43,534 nucleotides of DNA from Lachnospiraceae bacterium UBA1748 (lineage in GTDB: Bacteria > Bacillota > Clostridia > Lachnospirales > Lachnospiraceae), in NCBI GenBank assembly GCA_002314855.1, contig DCHQ01000006.1:1-43534 (forward strand). Direction: 5' to 3'. Shown one piece after another: positions 32,802 to 41,571 of this stretch. The stretch's first letter is position 1. The number at the start of each line of letters is the position of its first letter. The position numbers were made by a program, and so were the translations under genes. The notes below the pieces were generated by a model. That model had not been told where the DNA came from. It ran no database searches and worked only from the letters and a program-made list of their open reading frames with translations.

Positions 32802-33962
32802 TTACCTTCCGGAATAATCTGTAAAACAAATATTCAGATGTGCCACTCCAGACACACCCTCTATCTTTCCAAGATTAGTATAGCGCCACATGTTAAATTC
32901 ATATGGAAAATCTGGCACATCCCCATTTTCCCCAAGCCAGATATCGTATCCAATAAGTGAGCCAAAACTCACTTTCTTTAATAAATATTCTTTATTACCA
33001 TAAAGCATTGGTGTATAGCCCGCCGCTTTAATGGTGTCCATAAATGCAATAGCAATATTGGTTCGAAGCATCTGATTCAAATCATTTGTACGTACATCAT
33101 TACTATTAACTTCTTCGATATAATAAACGACAGGATATTTAATACTATTTTCAGATATAGTATTGATAACAAAATTGGCTTCTTCGATGGCTTCTTCTTT
33201 TGTAATCGCCTGTGAGAAAAAATATACACCAACATCAAGCCCAGCATTCTTAGCCCGTTCAATATTATCAGCAAAGCTGTCATCTACTAATATTTCTCCG
33301 GTAGAATAACCTCTTGAACCAACTCGAAGCATCACATAATCTACGCCAGCATTCTTAAGCTTATTAAAATCCACATAATCATCAACCTTGGATAAATCAA
33401 CGCCTACAAATGAAGTTTTCACATAATTGTCATAATACTTCATAATATTATTGACATTGACAAGGTTCGCATTATTATATGGATTTGAAACTAGATAAGG
33501 ATTAATATCAATCCACTCTTCTTTACCATCACTATAAACAATACGTGTTTTGGTTCCACCAGCTGAAGGATCATCCATGGTGTTATCTACTGTTTCGTCT
33601 CCATCTCCTGACGATAAAGCTTCCTGTAATTCTTCCTTTTTAGCACTAGGGTTAGAATAATCCTCATCCCATATATCAAGATCGCTGGCAACTAATGTGC
33701 TTCCGCTAATAAGTTCATCAACACTTTTGTCCGTCGCAGAAGCTACCATACTACTATCTGTAATAGTACTCGCCTGATTAATGCTAGCATTAGTTTTACC
33801 AGGTTTATTCCCTGAATTATTGAGCAAAATAACAATACCAAGTATTGAAATCATCACAATAATTACAGTTATCATTGTATAAGTATACATAGGGCTTTGA
33901 CGATAACTGTCCGAACGTTTCTTCCCTTTGTATTCATAATCAAAATCGTCGTCAAGTTTCAT
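32802..33962 (-). CDS. Membrane-anchored GH25-like protein, catalytic Asp missing
   Basis: A 386-residue protein with an acidic/basic cytoplasmic head, a single membrane span at residues 28-47, a low-complexity Ser/Thr/Asp linker (50-140) and a C-terminal GH25 (Chalaropsis-type lysozyme) domain from about 183. The family start GVDLSK has its Asp (D189). The strand that should carry the catalytic Asp-x-Glu reads YPVVYYIEEV, that is Tyr281-Ile-Glu283, so the Asp is lost. It faces the outside, and may bind rather than cut peptidoglycan. It is the first gene of an operon with the two EAL proteins. No good Shine-Dalgarno precedes the ATG; a start at Met25 would remove the charged head. Confidence 0.8.
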   Translation of the reverse strand: MKLDDDFDYEYKGKKRSDSYRQSPMYTYTMITVIIVMISILGIVILLNNSGNKPGKTNASINQASTITDSSMVASATDKSVDELISGSTLVASDLDIWDEDYSNPSAKKEELQEALSSGDGDETVDNTMDDPSAGGTKTRIVYSDGKEEWIDINPYLVSNPYNNANLVNVNNIMKYYDNYVKTSFVGVDLSKVDDYVDFNKLKNAGVDYVMLRVGSRGYSTGEILVDDSFADNIERAKNAGLDVGVYFFSQAITKEEAIEEANFVINTISENSIKYPVVYYIEEVNSNDVRTNDLNQMLRTNIAIAFMDTIKAAGYTPMLYGNKEYLLKKVSFGSLIGYDIWLGENGDVPDFPYEFNMWRYTNLGKIEGVSGVAHLNICFTDYSGR

Positions 33963-33990
33963 GTTTATATCTAATTCTTACATTCATATA

Positions 33991-33999
33991 TGCTATAAT
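33991..33999 (+). promoter_or_regulatory. Extended -10 abutting apbE
   Basis: TGCTATAAT (hexamer 33994-33999) is an extended -10 without a clear -35. It ends 6 bases before the ATG at 34006. It is identical to the element before the AP2-type gene. Confidence 0.65.
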
Positions 34000-34005
34000 C
34001 GTTTC

Positions 34006-35091
34006 ATGAATAAAAAGATTATAAATCATACAATTATATATCGCTTGGTATGTATATTATTAATATTACTAGGACTTTTCATCATTCTAAGACAAGAATA
34101 TAGGCCAACTGAAAATACTATAAATGGCTTTTATTTTGACACCTATATTTCAATAAAAATCAATGATGACATAACTACTTCTGAAAAATCGAGTCTAATA
34201 AACCTAGTATGCACTTATGATACCATATTATCACCATATTTAGAAGATAGTTTGGCTTACAAATTAGGTAATAACAGGAGTTTTTATGTAACCAATGAAG
34301 ACGAATATTCGCTAAATGATTTGATAGAAACCGCGCTTGAAATAGCCCATGAAACCAAAGGAGTAATCGACCCAACTATAATGTCTGTTTATGAGCTCTA
34401 CGATTTTGATCCCTCAAATGATACTTCGCCAGACCAATCAGATATCGAAGCCGCTCTTAAAGGGGTAGACTATTCATCTCTTCAATACGAAAACAATATT
34501 TTAACTCTCACAAATTCAAGTTCAAAAATCGGATTCGGTTTTATAGCCAAAGGTTATATAGCCGACAAAATAAAAGAACAACTTATACGCGATGGTATTG
34601 ATGATGCATTAATAAACCTTGGTGGAAATGTTCTTGCACTAGGTGATAACAACGGAAAAGGCTATAATGTAGCCGTTCAAAATCCATTCAAGTCACTACC
34701 TAAAAACATATTTGACGATTATAATTATCCTGATGATCTTGAATCATATATCGCTTCATTAAACCGTAAAGAACTAGATTTAAATGCAGAATATGCTCTC
34801 ACCATTAATATTTCAGATAAAAGTGTTGTTACTAGCGGAATATACGAAAGATATTATTTAGATAACGGAACTATAATGCACCACCTCCTTGATAGTAAGT
34901 CTGGTAAGCCTGTAAATAATGAGCTAGTAAGCGTAACAATAATAGGTCCGTCGTCAACATACTGCGACTCATATTCAACTGCTTGCTTCCTAATGGGACT
35001 AAAAAACGGAATAGAATACATTAATAAAAAATGCGATTATCAAGCTATATTTATTACCAAAAAGGGTGATATCATTTATTCTGACATATAA
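34006..35091 (+). CDS. apbE: ApbE, FAD:protein FMN transferase
   Basis: A 361-residue membrane-anchored enzyme that transfers FMN from FAD to a Thr of target flavoproteins. An N-terminal span (residues 10-28) places the domain outside. Motifs: FDTYISI, the AKGYIADKI and NLGGNVLALG block, TSGIYERYY, HHLLDSKSGKPV, and DSYSTACFLMG near the C-terminus. The frame opens 15 codons earlier at 33961, but that start overlaps the promoter and the divergent gene. Its obvious clients are RnfG and RnfD, encoded in the convergent operon downstream. There is no Shine-Dalgarno, so the mRNA may be leaderless. Confidence 0.92.
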   Translation: MNKKIINHTIIYRLVCILLILLGLFIILRQEYRPTENTINGFYFDTYISIKINDDITTSEKSSLINLVCTYDTILSPYLEDSLAYKLGNNRSFYVTNEDEYSLNDLIETALEIAHETKGVIDPTIMSVYELYDFDPSNDTSPDQSDIEAALKGVDYSSLQYENNILTLTNSSSKIGFGFIAKGYIADKIKEQLIRDGIDDALINLGGNVLALGDNNGKGYNVAVQNPFKSLPKNIFDDYNYPDDLESYIASLNRKELDLNAEYALTINISDKSVVTSGIYERYYLDNGTIMHHLLDSKSGKPVNNELVSVTIIGPSSTYCDSYSTACFLMGLKNGIEYINKKCDYQAIFITKKGDIIYSDI

Positions 35092-35129
35092 AAAAACATC
35101 AGTTTACCAATGGATAAACTGATGTTTTT
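35092..35129. terminator. Bidirectional terminator between apbE and rnfB
   Basis: A perfect 15-pair stem (AAAAACATCAGTTTA and its complement) with an 8-base loop. A and T runs on both sides serve both directions; it starts right at the apbE stop. Confidence 0.95.
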
Positions 35130-35148
35130 ATATTTACATTTCAATCAA

Positions 35149-35946
35149 TTATATATTATTAATTGCCTTTTTCGGACATTTTTCCTTACATGTTCCGCAA
35201 TTAGTACATTTAGCATAATCAATCTTAGCAAGGAAATTCTCAACCTCTATTGCTTCATTAGGACAGTTCTTCTTGCATAATCCGCACCCTATACAACTAA
35301 CGCTACATACCTTCATGGCATCAGGCCCTTTATCCTTAGAACTGCAGGTTACAGCATAATGACTATCATATGGAACCAGTTCAATAAGATGCTTCGAACA
35401 CGCTTCAACGCACTTTCCGCATGCTTTACAAGAATCTTTATCAACTACCGCAATACCATTAACAACATGAATAGCATCAAATGGACACGCTTTAACGCAA
35501 CTACCAAATCCAAGACAACCATATGCGCACGACTTCGGTCCGCCTCCAGGAACAAATCCTGCCATTGTACAATCCTGAGCTCCGGTATATTGATAATCTG
35601 ATCCAGCCTTATCACAATCTCCGCCGCACTTAACGAAGGCGCGAAGCTTCACTGATCCGCCAAACTCTACACCCATTATAGCAGCGATTTTGTCAGCTAC
35701 TTCATCTCCCCCAACCGGACACTGATTTATACTGGCTTCACCAGAAAGAATGGCACTGGCACAGGCAGCGCAGCCTGCATAACCACAGCCACCGCAATTA
35801 GCACCTGGTAAAGCTTCCAGAATCTGTTCTTCTCTTGGGTCAACTTCTACCGCAAGCTTTTTAGCTGAAATTCCAAGAAATAAACCAAGTATCAAACCAA
35901 GAAGCGCAATAACAAGCACTGATGTAATAATCATAGTAATATTCAT
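35149..35946 (-). CDS. rnfB: RnfB, ferredoxin-binding iron-sulfur subunit
   Basis: A 265-residue subunit of the Rnf ferredoxin:NAD+ oxidoreductase, the entry point for ferredoxin electrons. One N-terminal span (residues 5-27) anchors it. A Cys cluster follows (NCGGCGYAGC, then QCPVGG near residue 77). From about 135 there are four ferredoxin-type clusters with CxxCxxCxxxCP-like spacing, including SCVKACP, CKACGKCVEAC, CIGCGLCKKNCP and CTNCGTCKEKCP. It is the last gene in the operon. Confidence 0.97.
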   Translation of the reverse strand: MNITMIITSVLVIALLGLILGLFLGISAKKLAVEVDPREEQILEALPGANCGGCGYAGCAACASAILSGEASINQCPVGGDEVADKIAAIMGVEFGGSVKLRAFVKCGGDCDKAGSDYQYTGAQDCTMAGFVPGGGPKSCAYGCLGFGSCVKACPFDAIHVVNGIAVVDKDSCKACGKCVEACSKHLIELVPYDSHYAVTCSSKDKGPDAMKVCSVSCIGCGLCKKNCPNEAIEVENFLAKIDYAKCTNCGTCKEKCPKKAINNI

Positions 35947-35959
35947 ATCTTACGCCTCC

Positions 35960-36550
35960 TTATAAAAGTCCAGAAAAGCCACAAAATGCAATGGCCATAA
36001 GTCCTGCTGTAATAAGAACAATTGGCATACCTCTAAAAGGCTTTGGAACAATATTGTACTTCATCTTCTCTCTTATTCCAGCAAGAATACATATAGATAT
36101 AGCAAAGCCTCCTGCAGTAGCAAAACCATTAACAACACTAAATAACACGCTGTAATCTTCCTGAACATTAGTAAGTGCTGTACCAAGAACTGCACAGTTA
36201 GTAGTTATAAGAGGCAAGAACACTCCAAGAGAACTATAAAGCGCAGGTATTTTCTTCTTTAAAAACATCTCAACAAACTGTACAAGAGCTGCAATAACAA
36301 GAATAAATACTATCGTTTTGAGATACTCTATACCAAGCTTCTGTAAAATGCCTTTATAAATAACACTTGAAACAAGAGATGCCAGTGTAATTACAAATAT
36401 AACTGCTGCACCCATTCCACCAGCTGTTTTAAGCTGTTTTGATACTCCAAGGAACGGACAAAGACCATAAAACTGACTAAGTACAACATTGCTGACAAGA
36501 GCTGAAGCAACAGCTATAACAAGCAATTCCTTAATAGATTCACTAATCAT
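35960..36550 (-). CDS. rnfA: RnfA, membrane subunit
   Basis: A 196-residue integral membrane subunit with six spans, paired with RnfE and suggested to hold a shared iron-sulfur centre in the membrane. Conserved motifs VLSQFYGLCPFLGVS and ITTNCAVLGTAL are present; their Cys residues are the proposed ligands. The start is the ATG at 36550 after AAGGAGG; the frame runs 20 codons further into rnfE and is not used. Only one base separates it from the rnfE stop. Confidence 0.97.
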   Translation of the reverse strand: MISESIKELLVIAVASALVSNVVLSQFYGLCPFLGVSKQLKTAGGMGAAVIFVITLASLVSSVIYKGILQKLGIEYLKTIVFILVIAALVQFVEMFLKKKIPALYSSLGVFLPLITTNCAVLGTALTNVQEDYSVLFSVVNGFATAGGFAISICILAGIREKMKYNIVPKPFRGMPIVLITAGLMAIAFCGFSGLL

Positions 36551-36551
36551 A

Positions 36552-37367
36552 CTATTTCTCCTCCTTGTCTTTAGACTCTTCTTTAACATTTTTATCATAT
36601 ACTGAGCCATCTATACCATTAGGATCATAGAATGCATGCTCACACTTATGAGCACAGTTAGCACAGTCATGATCAGCCATATCGCAATCGACCTTAGAAA
36701 GAGCCGCCTTCTTAGCTTTACTGTTCTTACTACTATTAATGATAGCAACTATAAATGCAAGTACAAAGAAGGCTCCTGGAGCCATAACAAATATGGCTAT
36801 TGGATACTGAGCTGAAAGCCAATTAACAAACGCCTCTGGCATTCCAATCATAGCTGCAATATCAGCAAACGCTACGCCAAATGCTTTATGAGCACCTAGC
36901 ATTTCTCTAACTAAACCAATAATAGTAAGAGCCGCTGTGAATCCAAGTCCCATTCCAATACCATCAAAAGCCGAAAGAATCCAGTTATTTTTTGATGCAA
37001 AAGCCTCAGCTCTTCCAAGAATAATACAGTTAACTACAATAAGTGGTATAAACATACCAAGGGCCGAATTAAGCGAAGGAATATATGCTTCAAGAAATTG
37101 ACCTACTATAGTTACAAAAGAAGCTATTATTACGATAAAAGCTGGAATTCTTACTTTATCTGGAATAACTTTTCGTAACAGTGAAATAATGATATTACTC
37201 ATCGTTAATACGACAGTAGTTGTCATGCCCATTCCAAATCCATTAATTGCTGAAGATGTTACAGCAAGCGTTGGACACATACCAAGCATAAGCACAAATG
37301 TTGGATTTTCTTTAATTAATCCATTTAAGAATGTGTTGCCACAATCTTTCATACTAGTTTTTTCCAT
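36552..37367 (-). CDS. rnfE: RnfE, membrane subunit with extra Cys/His-rich tail
   Basis: A 271-residue membrane subunit, homologous to RnfA, with six spans. Motifs NPTFVLMLGMCPTLAVTS and PLIVVNCIILGRAEAFA are intact. The start is the ATG at 37367, with GGAGG 8 bases upstream; an in-frame GTG three codons earlier lies in the Shine-Dalgarno itself. Odd point: after the last span there is a hydrophilic tail of about 60 residues with CDMADHDCANCAHKCEHAF, a Cys/His cluster (C-x6-C-x2-C-x3-C plus four His), then a highly charged end. The core family lacks this, and it could bind a metal or an extra iron-sulfur cluster. Confidence 0.95.
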   Translation of the reverse strand: MEKTSMKDCGNTFLNGLIKENPTFVLMLGMCPTLAVTSSAINGFGMGMTTTVVLTMSNIIISLLRKVIPDKVRIPAFIVIIASFVTIVGQFLEAYIPSLNSALGMFIPLIVVNCIILGRAEAFASKNNWILSAFDGIGMGLGFTAALTIIGLVREMLGAHKAFGVAFADIAAMIGMPEAFVNWLSAQYPIAIFVMAPGAFFVLAFIVAIINSSKNSKAKKAALSKVDCDMADHDCANCAHKCEHAFYDPNGIDGSVYDKNVKEESKDKEEK

Positions 37368-37379
37368 GTGACACACCTC

Positions 37380-37961
37380 CTATTTAAGATTATTATTATA
37401 AAATTCCAGACCAGCATTTACAGCGTTAACAAAAGCTCTGGTTGTAATAGTTGCTGAGCTAATAGCATCAACCTCGCTGTCAGATGTTGAGCCTGTTTTG
37501 GTATAAGTAAAAGACTCAACATTTTTGCCTGCAAACTGAGGAACAAGTACTTTCTCTGCCTCTAATCCTAGTCCTACTGTTTCATTACTAGTAAGAATTG
37601 CCACCCCATTAAGAGTTCCATCATTAGCTATTCCCATAGAAAAAGTAATATTATCGCCATAACCTTCCTTAGTGCTAAGAGTTAATACATATCCTTCTCC
37701 ACTAGCATCATAAATATTAACTATCGATATCTTTGGATATTTCTCACTAAATGAATTCAACACGTTCGCATCAAGGCTTTCTACGGGAATTTCATCGAAT
37801 CCGCTTACTCCTGGAAATACACTTTGGCACGCTTCCGCTTTTGCCTTCTGCTTTTGATCTTCAATTGGTCCTTTTGTAACCTCATTAACCATAGCAAGAA
37901 GCAATCCAGCCACAGCTGTTATAACAAAAAGAATAAGTGCATCTTTAATAATTCTACCCAT
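37380..37961 (-). CDS. rnfG: RnfG, covalent-FMN subunit
   Basis: A 193-residue subunit with one N-terminal span (residues 7-26) and an extracytoplasmic FMN-binding domain. The flavinylation motif, usually SGATxT/S, reads SSATITT near residue 167 (DAISSATITT), with Ser in place of Gly; the target Thr is still there. ApbE, encoded convergently, would attach the FMN. The ATG overlaps the rnfD stop by one base. Confidence 0.95.
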   Translation of the reverse strand: MGRIIKDALILFVITAVAGLLLAMVNEVTKGPIEDQKQKAKAEACQSVFPGVSGFDEIPVESLDANVLNSFSEKYPKISIVNIYDASGEGYVLTLSTKEGYGDNITFSMGIANDGTLNGVAILTSNETVGLGLEAEKVLVPQFAGKNVESFTYTKTGSTSDSEVDAISSATITTRAFVNAVNAGLEFYNNNLK

Positions 37962-38929
37962 TAATTAGCACCTCCCTTTTTCACTTTAACCACACCAAAA
38001 GCTTTTGGAACAGTAACTCTTTCAATAAGAGGAACAATAAGATTGCCTATGATAATTGCATAACTTACACCCTCCGCTGAAGGAGCAAAACATCTAAATA
38101 TTGCAGTTAAAAATCCAAGAAATACTCCGTATACCAACTGTCCCTTTTTAGTTACCGGTCTTGTAACATAGTCTGTTGCCATAAAAAATGCTCCAAGCAT
38201 CAAACCACCGCCTGCAAGATGAGCACTTAAAAATGCACCGTCCAAACCTCTACCTGCAAACAAAAGCAGGAATACAGCAAATGAAGCAATATATGTTCCT
38301 GTTATATATAAATCAATAACACCAAACATAATCATGATACATCCGCCAATAACTATGGCTATCATAGAAGTCTCACCAATAGTACCGCCAATATTACCGA
38401 AAATCATGTCACGAACAGAAACTGTAAGTGTACCATTTTTTAATTCCGATAGTGGAGTTGCTCCCGAAAATCCATCATAGCTAAAATCTGTCATAAGCTT
38501 TGGAAAAGATATTAAGAGGAAACATCTTGCTGCTAATGCAGGATTCATAAAATTCTTTCCAAGACCACCAAAAAGCATTTTTACTACTGCTATAGCAAAT
38601 ACACCACCAATAGCAGGCATCCAAAGTGGACTACTTACTGGAAGGTTCATTCCAAGAAGCATTCCTGTAACTAGCGAAGAGCATTCTTTAAGATTCTTGC
38701 CCTGCTTTGTAATTCTAATAAATATAAATTCAGTAAGCATACATGAAATTACGCTTACAAGTACCACTCCAAGTGCTCTGAATCCAAAATGATATACACC
38801 ATATGAAAGTGCAGGAAGTAGTGAGCCTGCAACTATCAGCATAATCATATTAGTATTCATAAAATCTCTTATGTGAGGATTGGATGATACATTACGTTTG
38901 ATTTTCTTATTTTCTTCCATAGCAATCAT
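37961..38929 (-). CDS. rnfD: RnfD, membrane covalent-FMN subunit
   Basis: A 322-residue integral membrane subunit with about nine spans. It opens on the cytoplasmic side with SSNPHIRD, as in other RnfD proteins. The FMN-attachment motif SGATPLSEL lies near residue 168, with the target Thr present. Two starts are possible: ATG at 38929 or, three codons later, 38920; both share the GAGGAGG site. It lies 8 bases after rnfC. Confidence 0.97.
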   Translation of the reverse strand: MIAMEENKKIKRNVSSNPHIRDFMNTNMIMLIVAGSLLPALSYGVYHFGFRALGVVLVSVISCMLTEFIFIRITKQGKNLKECSSLVTGMLLGMNLPVSSPLWMPAIGGVFAIAVVKMLFGGLGKNFMNPALAARCFLLISFPKLMTDFSYDGFSGATPLSELKNGTLTVSVRDMIFGNIGGTIGETSMIAIVIGGCIMIMFGVIDLYITGTYIASFAVFLLLFAGRGLDGAFLSAHLAGGGLMLGAFFMATDYVTRPVTKKGQLVYGVFLGFLTAIFRCFAPSAEGVSYAIIIGNLIVPLIERVTVPKAFGVVKVKKGGAN

Positions 38930-38937
38930 CTCCTCCT

Positions 38938-40260
38938 CTATTTCTTAGCTCTAGCCTTAGCAAGCTGAACTTTTCTCATTGATTTAATGGCCTGACAAAG
39001 TTGCTTCTTGGCTGGACAAGCAAATGAACAGCTACCACATTCAACACATTCCATACCATTATATTGAAGGAAGCATTCCTCATCTCCATTAGTAGCACAT
39101 TCTTCAAGCTTAGCTGGCCATAAGCCAGATGGACAAGCGTCAACGCAGCGTCCACAATTAATACAATTAGTTTCAGATGAACCAGAAACCTCATCCTTAG
39201 TAAATCCAAGTATTGCTGAAGACGACTTAGTAACGGGTACATCAAGATCAAAAAGCGCCATACCCATCATTGGGCCACCCGAAATAATCTTGGCTGGTTC
39301 CTGCTTAAAGCCACCATTATATTCAATGATTTCACTATAAAGCATGCCTGTACGAACTTTATAATTGCATGGCTTTGTAACAGCATCACCCGATACTGTA
39401 ACTATACGCTCATATAAAGGTCTTCCATTACGAACAGCATTATGAATAGCTATAACTGTATCCACGTTGTTAACAATACAGCCTGCATCAGCAGGAAGCA
39501 TCTTACTATTAAGCTTACGTTTTGTAACTGCGTATATAAGATGACGTTCTGATCCTTGCGGATACTTGGTCATAAGTGGTACAACTTTGATTCTGTCTTC
39601 CGATGCAGCCTTCTCTTTAAGAAGCTTAATACAATCAGGTTTATTATCTTCTATTGCCAAATATCCAGTCGCGCCCTCAAATAGTGATAATATAATCTTA
39701 AGTCCATCAACCAATTTCTCAGGTTCTTCAAGCATCTTTCTATAGTCAGATGTAAGATAAGGTTCACACTCAGCACAGTTAATAATAACGCTGTCGATTT
39801 TCTCTGGCTCTTTTGGAGATAACTTAACATGAGTAGGAAATCCAGCACCTCCCATACCTATGATTCCAGCCTTTGCAACTGTATCAATAATCTCCTGCCT
39901 GGTCATATCCTCCAGCTTTTTATTATTAATTGGCTCAGCCTCGGTATATTTCTCGTCATTTTCAATAACAATACAATCAACCATGTCGCCAGAAACAACA
40001 CGATGTCTTTCTATGCCTTTAACAGTTCCGCTAACCGAACTATAAATATTAGCTGAAACAAAGCCGCCCGCCTCGGCTATCAAACCACCTGCAAGAACAG
40101 CATCACCTTTGGCCACTATAGCCTTGGCTGGAGCGCCAATATGCTGAGCTAAAGGATAATATAAAAGCTTGCCTGGGTTAATAGTTTCAATGGGTAAATC
40201 TTTAGAAAGTTTTTTTCCATCAAATGGATGAATTCCACCTTTAAAAGTGAACTTAGCCAT
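38938..40260 (-). CDS. rnfC: RnfC, NADH-binding iron-sulfur subunit
   Basis: A 440-residue peripheral subunit that passes electrons to NAD+. The N-terminal FKGGIHPFDGKKLSKD is typical. The NADH/FMN domain includes GMGGAGFPTHVKLSP and CAECEPYLTSDYR, and two [4Fe-4S] clusters lie at the C-terminus (CINCGRCVDACP and CVECGSCSFACP). It is first in the rnfCDGEAB operon, the usual clostridial order, which couples reduced ferredoxin oxidation to Na+ or H+ export. The start has GGGAG 6-8 bases upstream. Confidence 0.97.
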   Translation of the reverse strand: MAKFTFKGGIHPFDGKKLSKDLPIETINPGKLLYYPLAQHIGAPAKAIVAKGDAVLAGGLIAEAGGFVSANIYSSVSGTVKGIERHRVVSGDMVDCIVIENDEKYTEAEPINNKKLEDMTRQEIIDTVAKAGIIGMGGAGFPTHVKLSPKEPEKIDSVIINCAECEPYLTSDYRKMLEEPEKLVDGLKIILSLFEGATGYLAIEDNKPDCIKLLKEKAASEDRIKVVPLMTKYPQGSERHLIYAVTKRKLNSKMLPADAGCIVNNVDTVIAIHNAVRNGRPLYERIVTVSGDAVTKPCNYKVRTGMLYSEIIEYNGGFKQEPAKIISGGPMMGMALFDLDVPVTKSSSAILGFTKDEVSGSSETNCINCGRCVDACPSGLWPAKLEECATNGDEECFLQYNGMECVECGSCSFACPAKKQLCQAIKSMRKVQLAKARAKK

Positions 40261-40379
40261 ACGATTCTCCCTTCATAAATGTATAAAATACCTACCTTTT
40301 AATGATAACATAACACAAAAAAAACTACATCATTTTATTTCTTTATGATAAAATATATTTTGTAATATTGGAGGCAATA

Positions 40380-41492
40380 ATGAAGACAATTACAACAAAA
40401 TTTCCTGATTTAAAACCTGATTATAATATATCTCTTCTAGCTAACCCTGAAGACATATTATTTCTTGATATAGAGACCACAGGACTTACTCCTAAAAATA
40501 CCAATTTATACTTAATAGGTTGTATCTACTACAAGGATGAGATGTGGCAATCTATTCAGTGGTTTGCTGAGAAATACGAAGATGAACTTGCAGTACTCAC
40601 TGCTTTTTTCGAGTTTACTGGAAACTTCAAATATCTCGTACATTATAATGGCAACAAGTTTGATTTACCTTACTTACTTGCTAAGTGCGAAGAATATCAG
40701 CTCGACTATAATTTTGATAATCTTGGCGGCGTTGATATTTATCGTCGTATCTTCCCTTATAAAGAACTTATGGGGCTGCCTGATTTAAAGCAAAAAACTG
40801 TTGAGGAATATCTCGGAATCACAAGAGATGAAGATAAATCTGGTCGCGAGCTTGTAAGCGACTATCACACTTATGCATGTGAAAAAAGCGAAGTTCTTTT
40901 AAACGAGCTTCTGTCTCATAACGAAAACGATCTTAAAGGTATGCTTTACTGTATTTCTATGCTTGCATACTCCGACTTATTCAACAAGCCAATAAGAGTC
41001 ATGAAAGCTCAGGCTAATTATTTCAATAACGAAAGCAAAAAACGTTCACAGGAAATAATATTAAAGCTTAAGCTTACCAGTCCTCTTCCACTTCAAACTT
41101 CTTTTAGAGGTTTAGGCTGTTATTTCTCAGGTAAAGGATATGATGCTTTTCTTAAGATCCCTCTTTTCGAGGAAGAAATGAAGTATTTCTATTCAAATTA
41201 TAAGAACTACTACTATTTACCAGCAGAAGACATCGCAATGCATAAATCTATTGCAACTTTTGTTGACAAAGCTCACAGAGTCCAGGCAACAGCTCAGAAC
41301 TGTTATACACGTAAGAAATCATTATTCTTACCACAATGGGAAATTTTATTTACCCCATTCTTTAAAAGAGATTACAAATCAAAAGATATGTTCTTTGAAC
41401 TTTCTGATGAGTACAAGAAAAGCCGAAGCGGTTTTGCTATGTACACAGAACACGTATTAACAAAAATGTTAGAAAGCGGCCTGGACTTATAG
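40380..41492 (+). CDS. YprB-like RNase H-fold exonuclease domain protein
   Basis: A 370-residue protein whose first 200 residues are an RNase H-like exonuclease fold. Acidic metal-binding motifs are FLDIETTGL (DxE, about residues 31-33), HYNGNKFDLPYL, and HNENDLKGM in the third position; this is the YprB/PF13482 pattern. The C-terminal half (about 200-370) is Lys/Tyr-rich with no family I recognise, and may bind nucleic acid. The start is the ATG at 40380, with GGAGG 6 bases before it; an upstream TTG lies within that site. A TGATAAAAT-type -10 lies near 40349. It is divergent from rnfC. Confidence 0.85.
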   Translation: MKTITTKFPDLKPDYNISLLANPEDILFLDIETTGLTPKNTNLYLIGCIYYKDEMWQSIQWFAEKYEDELAVLTAFFEFTGNFKYLVHYNGNKFDLPYLLAKCEEYQLDYNFDNLGGVDIYRRIFPYKELMGLPDLKQKTVEEYLGITRDEDKSGRELVSDYHTYACEKSEVLLNELLSHNENDLKGMLYCISMLAYSDLFNKPIRVMKAQANYFNNESKKRSQEIILKLKLTSPLPLQTSFRGLGCYFSGKGYDAFLKIPLFEEEMKYFYSNYKNYYYLPAEDIAMHKSIATFVDKAHRVQATAQNCYTRKKSLFLPQWEILFTPFFKRDYKSKDMFFELSDEYKKSRSGFAMYTEHVLTKMLESGLDL

Positions 41493-41504
41493 TCCAGACC
41501 GCTT
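41474..41504 (+). terminator. Terminator after the YprB-like gene
   Basis: Thirteen pairs with one mismatch (AAGCGG-CTGGACT arms), a 3-base loop, then six T on the plus strand. The hairpin includes the stop codon. It may also serve the convergent cheR. Confidence 0.9.
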
Positions 41505-41571
41505 TTTTCTTCATTTCCAATCACAATACAAATTCAAGTATATTAATGATTTATTTTAGGCTTCTCATTGA

